A stretch of 64,000 nt of DNA, taken from NCBI GenBank assembly GCA_020796225.1, contig CM036755.1, positions 62,246,652-62,310,651 of the forward strand. Reading direction: 5' to 3'. Shown here piece after piece: positions 30,560 through 41,024 of this stretch. A model generated the notes under the pieces. That model did no database searches. It worked only from the letters and a program-made list of their open reading frames with translations, and was not told the DNA's origin. Position numbers and translations under genes: made by a program. This DNA is from Arion vulgaris. Lineage: Eukaryota; Mollusca; Gastropoda; Stylommatophora; Arionidae. Numbering within the stretch: position 1 is the first letter of the stretch; every line of letters starts with the position of its first letter.

Positions 30560-30905
30560 GACCTGCAAGTAGAGCCAATACTGCCGTACGGATGCGAGTC
30601 ATGGGCGATAAACAAATAGAAAATCTCTGGAGGCCACAGAGACGTGGTTTTACAGTAGAATGATGAGAATCAAATAGACTGCTAAAATGACAAATGTGAA
30701 AGTGCTGAATGTAGCCAAGACACAGAGAAAACTTATTGTCAATATTAGAAAGAGGTAATTATCATTTTTCGGACAAGTGATGCGACGGGAAGGTTTAACA
30801 CGCATTGTGACAACCAGTAAAATCAAAATGAGACGATCCAGAAGAAGAAAGAGAAAGTATTATATAGTTTAACTTCATGGTACGGAAGAGCGTCAACGTC
30901 TGAGA
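30560..30905 (+). pseudogene. EN/RT LINE C-terminal tail
   Basis: V-E-P-I-L-P-Y-G-C-E-S-W (motif x-x-Y-G-x-E-x-W, about 30570-30605) and later 'tttttcggacaagtgatgcg' (F-G-x-V-M-R-R). Frames are broken. Confidence 0.65.
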
Positions 30906-30907
30906 TG

Positions 30908-31445
30908 ATAGCTTCTTCTTCTTCTTTTTCTTCTTCAAAAGCTCCACCACTTGTTAATCACTGTGTAGTTTAGTCGTCGGATCACCATCACTGCACGTCG
31001 AACAAATTAGTTCATAAGTGCTCCGATCTCTCCCTCAGTATGTCCATCAGCATGTGGCGACTAACGACACCGGTTCTTTGTTGGTTTACAATTCTTCTTT
31101 GTCTACCAGCATAGCGTTCTTGTCGAGCTACACCACACCTAACTTTGAGTTCTTGCAGTCTGGTTAGTGTTGTAGATTCACCGCTATTACGTGAATCATG
31201 TACACGTCCTCTCTCCCTTAAGGAAGTTATAACCACTGTGTAATTTGTATGCAATCTGAGCCTAAGAGCTATATATTGTACGCTGTCCAGTTATGCGCCT
31301 ACAAGTAGACCAGCACATCCGATTTCTGCGCAGCTTTTTATTTACTAGGGTAGCTTCCCTAGGTCCTACATCAATCGACCTTAGGACATGGCTAGTAGGT
31401 CGCAGTTGTAATATTCTTTGCCCCCTTCCTTGCGATCCCCGCACC
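30908..31445 (-). repeat. SINE-4 copy carrying a nested LINE fragment
   Basis: The SINE is in two parts (30908-30967 and 31231-31445). The 263-bp insert is flanked by aatcactgtgta / aaccactgtgta (30956-30967, 31231-31242), a 12-bp target duplication with one difference. Confidence 0.78.
30968..31230 (-). mobile_element. 5'-truncated LINE 3' end inserted in SINE-4
   Basis: The minus strand encodes RLQELKVRCGVARQERYAGR then RQRRIVNQQRTGVVSRHMLM up to R-S-E-H-L stop. It is the better copy of the repeat at 960-1165. The intact reading frame suggests a young insertion. Confidence 0.7.
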
Positions 31446-31984
31446 ACACGGGCATGAGATAATAGCAAACACCAGGGACAGAGATTTGCAAAGATCCATG
31501 ATCTCCTAAGCTATCTGGCACGGCACCTGATGATGATGATGACGATATATTGAAAATATGGCAGCAAATTATGTGTTTGATATCGATCACTAAAGACATC
31601 CGAGTTTTTCAACCAGGGATTTAGTCAGGTAAGGTTGGCGGACAGGCTACGTGAGCTGTTGCAATGTGTCATACCTGTTATATTGTCTATTGTGTATACT
31701 GTTGTTGTGAATCGATGAATCTATTTTTGACGTTACTGATCTTGTTGTGACTCCAGCTTACTATTTATGTTCTTTTCAACGCTGATGGCACATACGTTGT
31801 TGTTTATAGTTAGTGCTAATGTATTGACACTAGAACACTTATTATTCTGAATTCATTGTTTAAGAAGCGACTTTATTGCACTCGGGGCAGAACAATAGGT
31901 GTTTAATCTCCATAAGTAAATGGGGAAGATTGTCTTTCTGCTGACTGTTCCCGTCGCACTCTGGTTATACTTGCGTCATTGAGG
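31446..31984. other. No gene recognised
   Basis: Unique DNA. Confidence 0.5.
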
Positions 31985-31987
31985 GAT

Positions 31988-32057
31988 CGCGAGATAGAGA
32001 GAGAGAGAGAGATACATGCGTCTAAGCCGCTATCTCTCTCCCTCTCTCTCTATCGCG
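31988..32057. repeat. GA/CT inverted repeat (potential hairpin)
   Basis: The left arm cgcgagatagagag... and right arm ...ctctctctatcgcg are near-perfect reverse complements (about 27 bases) around a 16-base centre 'catgcgtctaagccgc'. Confidence 0.8.
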
Positions 32058-32094
32058 TTTGTTCTTACCTGCTCATTTAACGTGTGATTCCTTC

Positions 32095-32270
32095 TTTTTT
32101 CTCTCTCTCTTTGTTCGATCTACATCCACCAATTGTTAAACCACTCTTTGTAGTCGGTTTGTGATTTACGCTTTTGAGCTTGAGTTAGTTGTGACAGTTA
32201 AGCGTTTACAGAACCAGCACATTGGATTTCTGCGTGCTTTAAAACAAAATTCGTGTTCGCTTTCTTACTT
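32095..32270 (-). repeat. Decayed SINE-4 copy
   Basis: Recognisable by 'ccaattgttaaaccactctt', 'gtgacagttaagcg' and 'ggatttctgcg'. The core is lost. Confidence 0.5.
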
Positions 32271-32404
32271 AAGACAAACAAAACTGACCCTGTGAGTCGA
32301 CCCCCGCGCTCTCCTTCCCATCACTAAGCTAGCCAGTTCCTCGTTATCCCTTAACCTCGCGGTCAAAGTTTCTCAGTCTACCTCACATGAAGGTAGTGTT
32401 GGCT

Positions 32405-32645
32405 AGGATGTTCTTCTTTAAAGGATTGACTTCATTGCACTGGGTTTTACCCCATATGGCTCGGTCTCTCTCGGCAAAATGGCACGCCACCTGTCGAGAG
32501 TATTGTACAATCACTAAATGTAGCTCAGCAACAAACCTAGGATCTCTGGGAAAAAACTGCACTCATGAACAGAACGAGCTGGTCCGGATTCGAACCCACG
32601 ACCTTCGACTGACAAGGCAAAGGGCGTAATCACTCAGCCACATAG
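32405..32645 (-). repeat. SINE-2 copy
   Basis: Complete on the minus strand: 'tggctgagtgattacgcc' (A box), gggttcgaatccggaccagc (B box), tail reversed from 'ttcattgcactgggttttac'. Confidence 0.85.
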
Positions 32646-32814
32646 ATCGATGCTCTGTTGGTCAACAGCAGGCTACTGTTTTTTACTTTACGCATTTCCT
32701 AAGAAAAACTAGGTGATCATAACTGGGCGTGATGCAGAGCAAGGAACAAAATACACATTGTAGACTTCCCTTGATTTTAAATTACTTCCTTATTTGACTG
32801 CTGATTATCATCAT

Positions 32815-33120
32815 CATTGGCCTCTTTGTCTCAGGAGACAATATGTCTTGCGTCACGTAGTATGTTCTTCGCTGAATCACAACGTTTCTTGTGGCTGTAA
32901 TGGCATATTCTGGAGTGGCAATCTTTGCCACAGTTGCTGCAGGTAAAACTGGAGACTGGAGCTGCTACATAGAATGTTCTCTCTGCCCTCTGTGCTCTCT
33001 TTTGCCTCCACATGTGATGTTGTTTTTCTTCTTTTCTTTTTGAGCCACCCCTCACTGCCGCTCGCCATGCTTGTCTGTCTTTGGTCAGCCCTCCAGTGTT
33101 CTTTGTCTATGCGCATGAAG
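32815..33120 (-). pseudogene. LINE C-terminal zinc-finger end
   Basis: Minus strand: ERTFYVAAPVSSFTCSNCGK then D-C-H-S-R-I-C-H-Y-S-H-K-K-R-C-D. The C-x2-C-x(n)-H-x(3,4)-C arrangement is the usual end of one LINE group. A second fragment is inverted at 28370-28480. Confidence 0.75.
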
Positions 33121-33239
33121 TTAGATCACGCTTGCAGGTGTCTATGAAGCGTAATCTATTACGATATTCTTTTCATGACGGGGATCATTTATTGAGCTCA
33201 AGATGTCTCCACTGTTCATACTTAATTTTTGTTTTACAG

Positions 33240-33440
33240 GTGTCCACATATGGCCGTGCGGTATATTTTCTCAGTATAATTCAAGTCTTCGAAATGACGC
33301 TCAGTAAATATTTTTTTTCCCTTGAAATAACCTTCAATTGTAATGTTGATTTTGATGCTTATGCCGCCCCCTTTACGGTTTCGCCTGATACGGCCGTCTC
33401 TCTGTATCATAACAGGACACGGCCATGTGCTCACGTTGTC
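33240..33440. mobile_element. Decayed hAT MITE related to 63589-63761
   Basis: Left 'ggccgtgcggtatattttct' matches the inverted end of the other copy; right end 'acggccatgtg'. The target duplication is not clear. Confidence 0.55.
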
Positions 33441-33627
33441 AGCACATCAGCTTGCTTGTTTCCACGAACTCTAGGATGATCAGAGCAGAAGACCTATACA
33501 AGTTTCTGAATGGTTGAGATCTCTTTATGTATGCCCTTCACTCACGCCATCTGTCTTACATATTCGAAAACATTTACGGAAAGTTCGATATGATGAACGA
33601 CCTAAATAACACATTCAGTACTGACAT

Positions 33628-33810
33628 CCAGAAGCACCTGAGTTTTCAGCTCTTCTGCTCGGTGCCATAGACATCGTAATCCTTCGGTTCGGTGCCACAA
33701 GCACCGTAAATCTGGAGAACCTGCAGCCCGCGGAATTCAACCCGCACTCACAGAGGGCTTGTCACCCGCCGTCCAACGCGCTATGAACACGCTGGGCAGG
33801 CAGGCATACA
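33628..33810 (-). repeat. SINE-1 copy
   Basis: Inverse of 'cagcgtgttcatagcgcgtt' ... 'gcgggttgaattccgcgg' ... 'gctgaaaactcaggtgct'. An internal deletion removes 'agaaaagtcacag'. Confidence 0.85.
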
Positions 33811-34176
33811 TATTGTTTTTTATTAACGTCTTCTGTTTCAATCACAGGTTTCTAATCTACAGCAAAGCTATCTGTTTCAATATTGTGGTCCACTCAAGAG
33901 TTGTGTACAATTCGTTAACTTGATCAAATTTATACATTTTTTCAAGCTATTTAAAACATCGTAGCAAACAATTGAATATGGCAATCACTGATAGTGTCAC
34001 AATTAACATTTGTTCACTTTCTTAATTGTTAAACAGGTCAGAAGTGTGTGCAACAATATTGAAAAAGCATTTCAATAACAATGAGAACTAAATCACAACA
34101 AAAAATTAATTTGAATGTATTATTTTGTTTTTAGAAAAATACTAGTACTAACCATGCAGGCATTGGTGGTTGTAGA
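33811..34176. other. No gene recognised
   Basis: AT-rich unique DNA. Confidence 0.5.
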
Positions 34177-34440
34177 TATATTTTCTGATAGCACAACGAT
34201 AAATGAGAACTCGCTTCGCAAGGCTGGTGGTCTGGGTTCAGCTCCCGCAATGCGCGTGAATTTTTCCCGACCACAACGGCTCTCAGGTCGATCCAGCCTC
34301 AACTGGGTACCAGACATGCTCTGGGAAAGTAAAGGCGGCCGGCGTGATGCTGACCACATCACCCATTGTGTGCCGACGGTCAATGAAAATACAGGCCTAA
34401 CACTGTATTGACCTACAGAGGTATGAAAGGGTTCCTTTTT
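34177..34440 (+). repeat. Probable tRNA-derived SINE, single copy here
   Basis: Has 'cttcgcaaggctggtggtct' and the B-box-like 'gggttcagctcccgcaa' followed by a GC-rich body. No second copy in the window. Confidence 0.4.
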
Positions 34441-34544
34441 CTTTTTTACAACGATAAATGCAGTGGTTTGGACATATAATGAGAATGGAATACAACCAAC
34501 TACAACTAACAACATACAATAAACAGAGATCAGGCACTTTCATC

Positions 34545-35768
34545 ATCATCAGGTGCAGTGCCAGCTGATGTATTCGATCATGGATCTCCCAAATCTCTGT
34601 CGTTGGTGTTTGCTATCAACTCAGATATTGACACTCTACCGTGCCATGAAGTCAGACTATTAACAATTTTCTTTCTCTGTCTTCCTCTGTCTCGTCTACC
34701 CTCGATTTTACCGGTTGTCACAATGTGTTCTAAACCTCCCCTCCTCATCACATGCCCGAAAAATGATGACTGCCTCTTTCTTAGATTGATGATTGATTTT
34801 CGCTGTTTTTGTTCATTGATCACATTAATCATCCGTTAGTCAGTCTGGTTCTTTTCATTTTTCTGAATAACCATTCTGATCAGAGATTGTTCGACTGTGT
34901 GTTCATTGTCCATGACTCGCATCCGTATGTCAGTATTGGTTCTATGTAGCTCTGAACAACTTGCATTCTGATCAGGATTGACAAGGACTTGTTGCAGATA
35001 AAGCTTCTCATTTTCAGGAATGATGTTTTCGCTTGTCCTATTCTGCTCTTTATTTCTGATCGCATCTGCCATCTGATGTTACCAGGACTCGAGGTATTTA
35101 AATTGCTGCACTTGTCTTAGATCAGTCCCATTTACTGTGATGGTGCATTTTGGCAAAATCTGCTTTTTGATATTATCATAACTTCTGTCTTCTTAATATT
35201 CAAACTGAGTCCTTGTTGTTACTTTCTGTCACAACCTTATCAACTAATTTCTTGAGCTCCATTTCATTTCTTGCTATTAAGACAGTATCATCAGGTATAT
35301 CAGGTTATTTATGATACATCCTCCCATAGCTATTTCAGGAATATCTTTTATAGACCTAAAAATGCTTTACAATACAGTGAGAACAGGTCTGGTGATAATA
35401 CCATTCCTGTCGTATACCCTTTTTGATTTCTGGAAAGTTCCAATCTTTTTGTCTATTCTTATAGCTGCTGTTTGCTGCCAATATATGTTCTGAATGACTC
35501 TTAGATCTTTGCTGTCGATGTTTAAGCTCTCTAACATTTTGGAAAGTTCTTGATGGTGTACATTGTCGAACGCCTTGGTGTAGTCTATAAAGCACAAGTA
35601 TAGATCTGCTTTACTTCTATTGATCTTTCTATTAGAGTTCTTAGGATATATATAGCGTTGCTAGTGCCCTTGCCTTCAACAAATCCACACTGCTCATTAC
35701 TGATTTCTGGTCTTATTCTGCTTCTCATCCTTCTCATCATTATCCTCAGTAGTATCTTTGTCATATGG
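34545..35768 (-). pseudogene. EN/RT LINE, RT to C-terminus, minus-strand arm
   Basis: Minus-strand pieces in order: E-Q-C-G-F-V-E-G-K-G-T-S-N-A-I-Y, CFIDYTKAFDNVHHQELSKM (RT motif A, D kept), the motif C region with Y-A-D-D damaged (tatacctgatgata), Y-I-E-P-I-L-T-Y-G-C-E-S-W-T-M-N, and RQSSFFGHVMRRGGLEHIVT. There are several frameshifts. Most of it (34882-35768) is repeated in inverse orientation at 36108-36994. Ends in the shared 3' sequence near 34550. Confidence 0.8.
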
Positions 35769-36994
35769 GAGCTTTAATTTGCGTTCCATGGACAGATGGC
35801 TGGCCTTTGTTGTGTTATATCCGTGTTCATTTAGTATTGACTTGATATTATCTGTCCATCTTGTCCTTGGTTTTCCCATGGCTATAAACACATTAAGAGG
35901 GAAAGTCTCCAGGTCCAGATAACATAACAGCAGAAGAAATTCAAGTTCTAGGAAATCTAGGAACGGAAGTGATAACAAAGCTTTTAAACGACATATATGA
36001 CAGTGGTTGTATTCCAAAAGATCTACTAAAGTCCATATTTATTGCTTTACCGAATAAATCAAGAGCAGTAGAATGTGAAGATCACCGCACTATCAGTTTT
36101 ATGAGTAATATGACAAAGATATACTGAGGATAATGATGAAGAAGCAGAATAAGACCAGAAATCAGTAATGAGCAGTGTGGATTTGTTGAAGGCAAGGGCA
36201 CTAGCAACGCTATATATATCCTAAGAACACTAATAGAAAGATCAATAGAAGTAAAGCAGATCTATACTTGTGCTTTATAGACTACACCAAGGCGTTCGAC
36301 AATGTACGCCATCAAGAACTTTCCAAAATGTTAGAAAGCTTAAACATCGACAGCAAAGATCTAAGAGTCATTCAGAACATATATTGGCAGCAAACAGCAG
36401 CTATAAGAATAGACAAAAAGATTGGAACTTTCCAGAAAATAAAAAAGGGTAACACCCGACAGGAATGTGTATTATCACCAGACCTGTTCTCACTGTATTG
36501 TAAAAGCATTTTTAGGTCTATAAAAGATATTCCTGAAATAGCTGTGGGAGGATATATCATAAATAACCTGATATACGCTGATGATACTGTCTTAATAGCA
36601 AGAAATGAAATGGAGCTCCAGAAATTAGTTGATAAGGTTGTGACAGAAAGTAACAACAAGGACTCAGTTTGAATATTAAGAAGACAGAAGTTATGATAAT
36701 ATCAAAAAGCAGATTTTGCCAAAATGCACCATCACAGTAAATGGGACTGATCTAAGACAAGTGCAGCAATTTAAATACCTCGGAGTCCTGGTAACATCAG
36801 ATGGCAGATGCTGATCAGAAATAAAGAGCAGAATAGGACAAGCGAAAACATCATTCCTGAAAATGAGAAGCATTATCTGCAACAAGTCCTTGCCAATCCT
36901 GATCAGAATGCAAGTTATTCAGAGCTACATAGAACCAATACTGACATACGGATGCGAGTCATGGACAATGAACACACAGATCGAAAAATCTCTG
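34882..36994. repeat. 887-bp inverted repeat (arms 34882-35768 and 36108-36994)
   Basis: The arms are near-identical by eye and equal in length. They share private defects such as the base lost in 'gtaacaacaaggactcagtt' (35211-35230 inverse; 36650-36669). The spacer is 339 bases and unlike either arm's natural continuation on the left. Confidence 0.85.
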
Positions 36995-37090
36995 AGGGCC
37001 ACAAATGTTCCTCTGCTACCGGGAAGTGGGAGGAAACTTTAAGAAATGGACAGGTTACAGTCTGGCAGAGAACAACGCCAAAGCGAATGA
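35890..37090 (+). pseudogene. EN/RT LINE, RT domain, plus-strand arm
   Basis: Plus-strand pieces: G-P-D-N-I-T-A-E-E-I-Q (about 35915), L-L-N-D-I-Y-D-S-G, EQCGFVEGKGTSNAIYILRT, CFIDYTKAFDNVRHQELSKM, L-S-P-D-L-F-S-L-Y, NNLIYADDTVLIARNEMELQ (catalytic Y-A-D-D intact), then Y-I-E-P-I-L-T-Y-G-C-E-S-W. Frameshifts occur at about 36115, 36250, 36655 and 36810. Truncated at both ends. Confidence 0.85.
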
Positions 37091-37124
37091 CAAAGTCCAA
37101 TAAATGATATGCCACGATTTTCAT

Positions 37125-37515
37125 TTCATATAAATGTATAATAACGACGGAGATGAGGTGCATTAGAAGAGCTGCAGGTCTGACAATAAGAGACACAATT
37201 AGAAATTTAAAAAACAAAAGAAAACTGGATGTGAAACTATTCATGCAATTCATAAAAGAACAACAGATTAAATGGTTTGGACACCTGACAAGAATGTCCT
37301 AGTATCGTCTACCACGGAGAGCCACACAGAAAAAGTATAACGAGTACAGAGCAAGATGAAGACCTCGCAAAAGATGGAGTGACAGGATCAAGAACAGCCT
37401 TAAGATAATGAATAACAGGCACACATGCTTTGAAACAAGCACATACAAGATCACTACAAATCTATAAAGAAGTAAATGGTGGAAGAGAAGACGCAGATAA
37501 ATGTATCGTTCAGAA
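37125..37515 (+). pseudogene. LINE RT C-terminal tail
   Basis: RRAAGLTIRDTIRNLKNKRK, K-W-F-G-H-L-T-R-M, L-P-R-R-A-T-Q-K-K-Y-N and K-E-V-N-G-G-R. The same family is at 48425-49450 and, inverted, at 53400-53620 and 62110-62530. A UAG interrupts (about 37300). Confidence 0.75.
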
Positions 37516-37559
37516 AGCAATGGCAATCTACTGAATTTATTTATAAGTGCTGCTTAGAA

Positions 37560-37632
37560 AATCGACGACTCGTTTACTGTGATTGATGGCGGCGTCCTGT
37601 AAAGGATATTCCACGATTTTCATTCATTCAAG
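37560..37632 (+). repeat. SINE-5 3' fragment
   Basis: 'gactcgtttactgtgattga' and 'cctgtaaaggatattccacg', the inverse of 52252-52315. Confidence 0.6.
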
Positions 37633-37920
37633 AGTTAAACACACTCCTCACTCTGTCACTCATGCATCCAGTTCTGTTTGTAGTGTCATTCATTTCGTTC
37701 TCGCTTCACGCTCTAGTAGTGTTCGATTAGTGTTACACAAAAAACGATAGTTTTGACCTTTTTTTTCCCAGGTATCTCTGATGTCAGGTAGATGTCATGT
37801 ATTTATTTTGAGAACAGTTTAAGAAATGTCACAAAAATGGTACAAAGCTGAATACCATATGATAAACGAAAACGTGGAAGACACAAAACAACTTAGAGGA
37901 GAACAGTAGAACTTCTTCTT
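37633..37920. other. No gene recognised
   Basis: Unique DNA. Confidence 0.5.
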
Positions 37921-37924
37921 TTGT

Positions 37925-38345
37925 CGTCACACTGCTACCGGGTTGTTACCCAGTGTTGCGGTTTTTTGTTTTTGTCTTGCGCTGTTCTGGTGGCTTGTGT
38001 GATTGTTATTTTTGCTATTTCACAGGATTCTGCCATCTAACCATCTTTTCCGTGGTCTTCCTCTTGCCTTCTTTCCCGATGTTCTATTGTAGAAGACTCT
38101 GTGTACTGTGGAGTTTGGATGCATTCTTATTAGTGGCCAAACCACTTCATTCTTTGTTTCTCAATGTAATTCAAGCAAGGTTCTGTGTCAACTTTCATTC
38201 TTATGCTGATGTTGGTGACTCTGTCTTTTCTGGTGTTGTTGGTAACTTTTCACAGGCAACGCATTTCACATGTAGTTATTTTTGTGACTGCGCTTTGCTC
38301 ATTGTCCATGTTTGGCTCTGGTAACACAAAGTAGGTATAAAAATG
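37925..38345 (-). pseudogene. LINE RT tail
   Basis: Inverse of the family at 24740-25190. The two are very similar over 380 bases, including 'gttggtgactctgtcttttc'. Confidence 0.7.
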
Positions 38346-38574
38346 GTGTTGATCATCTGTTGCTTAGCTGCCTGTGAAATCTTTGGGTGCCTTAACAATG
38401 GGGCTAGCTGGTAGGTTATAGCATTTGTTTTTTGCACTCTATATGCTTTTTGCTTTTGCAGTAGAACTATAACTTAAAAAATGAATCACAGCTGGAACAC
38501 AATACAGAGGACTACCAAGAATAGAGAAGAATGGTGTACATTTGTTGCAGCTCTAAACTTCAGAAACGTCAGTG

Positions 38575-38577
38575 TCT

Positions 38578-38612
<35 letters not shown>

Positions 38613-38725
38613 GAGAAAGAAAGAAAGAAGAGGAGAGAGAGAGAAAGAAAGAGAGATAGAGTAGAGAGAAAGAGAGAGATAGATGAGAGAGAGAAAGAAG
38701 AGAGATAGAGAGAGAGAGAAAGGCG
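38575..38725. repeat. GA-rich low complexity
   Basis: Imperfect (GA)n with GAAA and GATA interruptions. Confidence 0.9.
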
Positions 38726-38867
38726 CATTATATAATGTTGGACACTGGATTCTCGCCGGTGCTACGAACGTTGTTAATTTCTTTTGAGATCTTCCTGTAT
38801 AAGAAAGAGATCAGAAAACTCATGGTTATTCATCGAAGTACAATGCTGATGGTCTTCTCAATCAATT

Positions 38868-38905
38868 ACTGAATGAATGAATGAATGAATGAATCAATCA
38901 ATCAT
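38868..38905. repeat. (TGAA)n-(AATC)n microsatellite
   Basis: Two adjacent tetranucleotide runs. Confidence 0.85.
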
Positions 38906-39025
38906 GCATTAAAACATGCAAATAAACAAATGTATTGGCAAAATAAGAATAGTAAAGCAATAGAGGCTGAACAGCTAACTTATGATAGAGTGAAATTCAA
39001 AAGGACTGCTGTTGTTGTAGGAAAG

Positions 39026-39232
39026 CTGCCCGTCTGCCCAGCGTGTTCGTAGCGCGTTGGACTGCGGGTGACTAGTCCTCTGTGTGTGCGGGTTCAATTC
39101 CGCAGACTGGCAGAAAAGTCACAGGTTTCCCAGATTCACGATGTTCGTGGCACCAAACCAAAGGGTTACGATGTCCATGGCACCGAGCCGAAGAGCTGAA
39201 AGCTCAAGTGCTTCTGGATCGGAAAAAAAAAA
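39026..39232 (+). repeat. SINE-1 copy
   Basis: 'cccgtctgcccagcgtgttc', 'gtgcgggttcaattccgcag' (B box), A-rich end at 39220-39233. Confidence 0.9.
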
Positions 39233-39324
39233 ATTGTAGGAAAGCTCAGCACAGGACAATGCGCTTGATAGTAATGCCGATGATGATAATTTAATGACTA
39301 TATATATATATAGATGAATTCAGA

Positions 39325-39522
39325 GCCCGCCTGCCCAGCGTGTTCGTAGCGCGTTGGACGACGGGTAACAAGCCCCTGTGAGTGCGGATCAATTCCAGGG
39401 GGTGGTAGAAAAACCACAAGTTCTCTAGATTTACGGTGATCGTGGCACAGAACCGAAGGGTTACGATGTTCATGACACCGAGCCGAAGAGCTGAAAGCTC
39501 AAGTGCTTCTGGATCGGGGAAA
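39325..39522 (+). repeat. SINE-1 copy
   Basis: 'cccgcctgcccagcgtgttc' ... 'agctcaagtgcttctggatc'. In tandem with the copy at 39026 with 90 bases between; preceded by a short TA run. Confidence 0.9.
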
Positions 39523-39639
39523 AATGAATACGGTACATTATATACGAGTTAGATACGGTGTGCAATACGCGAAATGTGTGCAATGTAGTAAATAAATGGA
39601 TACTTTTTCTACTTCTTCGGTTTCAAATGTTCAGTCAAA
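39523..39639. other. No gene recognised
   Basis: Short unique stretch. Confidence 0.4.
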
Positions 39640-39960
39640 TATATTAGATGGGTTGCTTCTATGAAGCTGCACATCAGTTGAAGTTCCTGAATGGTTCCCC
39701 ATATCTTGCTCTGTATTCTTCGTTCTTGAAGCCATATTTCGTTTCGTTGACGTAGTTGTGTGATGGGCAGAACTGCCGGCTGTGCTATGGAATCAAGTCT
39801 AACATGTACACTGTGCTGTTTGGACAGGCTTTATTCTGTGCATGTGGTGATTGAGTCTTGTTCTAAGATGGAATATTTTTGTTAGCTGTTTTGTGTTGAG
39901 TTTTATTGCGGGTGTTTGTTGTAGGCTTGATGTCTCCCCAACTGTTTGTATTTTTTGTTT
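39640..39960 (-). pseudogene. RNase H-type LINE C-terminus
   Basis: Minus strand: I-F-H-L-R-T-R-L-N-H-H-M-H-R-I-K, R-N-E-I-W-L-Q-E, K-I-W-G-T-I-Q-E-L-Q and C-S-F-I-E-A-T. The Cys/His cluster region is frameshifted. Confidence 0.6.
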
Positions 39961-40679
39961 GATATGTGATCAATGAATACAAAATATTATATAGAACTAA
40001 CACATCTTCTTATTATTTCTTTTCTTCAATTCTGTTTTGTCTCACACAGGATAAGAAGTGATTTCTAGAACGGGCTTTTGTGTATTCTTCATAAACAGTG
40101 TCGTTTGTCGCCTCTGTTAGCTCTGAGGTCCACTTAAAACACGACAACGACAAAGGCCAGCCATTTAACCTATTATACAGTGAAATTCCGATTGACTATT
40201 CTAGTGACAAAATTGTGTGCATGACAAGCTACTAGATGCTGATGAATAACTATACATTCAATATTCATTATTTATTATGAAAACGTGATGAAAAAGAAAG
40301 GTTTAGAAAAACTGTAACAGGCATCGCTAGACTTCAACAATAGCACCGCGTTGTTCAGGTTGGGAACTAGTTGAGATTGGGAAAGCTTTGCCAGTAGCAG
40401 AAATCTATTGATAGACAAGCGCCTGGTCGCATCATCACTTCGTTTGATCAGCCAGGCAAGAGGCCACGGTTGTAGCAAACCAGCGCCAGGTTTCAAACCA
40501 CTATTTTCATAATTCTATTGTTTTCCTTCGACTCGGGTAAGTTTGCAAGTGTGTTTGTGTTTATCAATATTACTTGTGTGTTCACGATGAACAATACAGG
40601 CAGACGTTTCGTGCAGACGTGGGAATAATGATGGCTGCTAGTTTGATACATATGTAATACACTGTTTTATTCTGCTTCT
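39961..40679. other. Mostly unique; one dispersed repeat
   Basis: 40015-40135 is the partner of 17135-17270. A 73-codon minus-strand frame (40275-40496) has no recognised family. Otherwise nothing is seen. Confidence 0.4.
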
Positions 40680-41020
40680 CATTTTGTATATAATTGTACC
40701 ATTACATAACTTAAATGCTTCTGTTCTGCAACAGCTTGATATTAGAGAGAGTTGGCTATTAAAGAGCATAACATCAATGAAAATTAAATATTTCGGACAC
40801 ATCAAACGACATGAGTGCATAGAGAAGATAATTTTGGAGGGAATGATGTCTGGAAGAAGAATGAGAGGAAGACCTAGAAGATAATGGCTGCATTATGTCA
40901 TTGACGATCTGAGAACGACTTCTGCTGACTCCGGTCAACTTGCACAGAGCAGAGAGTTTTTCAGGACTGCTGTCATGGGAGCCAAGTTCCAGAAGGTACA
41001 AGCTACTTGTTGATGATGAT
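40680..41020 (+). pseudogene. LINE RT C-terminal tail
   Basis: 'aaatatttcggacacatcaa' (K-Y-F-G-H-I-K-R-H-E), R-G-R-P-R-R then stop, and 'cattgacgatctgagaacga'. Very similar to 16461-16815. The array follows directly after its GATGAT tail. Confidence 0.72.
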
Positions 41021-41024
41021 GAGA

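Noticed and set aside
31012..31254. An 80-codon minus-strand host gene
   Set aside because: It is the end of a LINE fragment with a 12-bp target duplication and a second copy at 960-1165.
40275..40496. 73-codon minus-strand gene
   Set aside because: No conserved pattern, no splice context and no second line of evidence.
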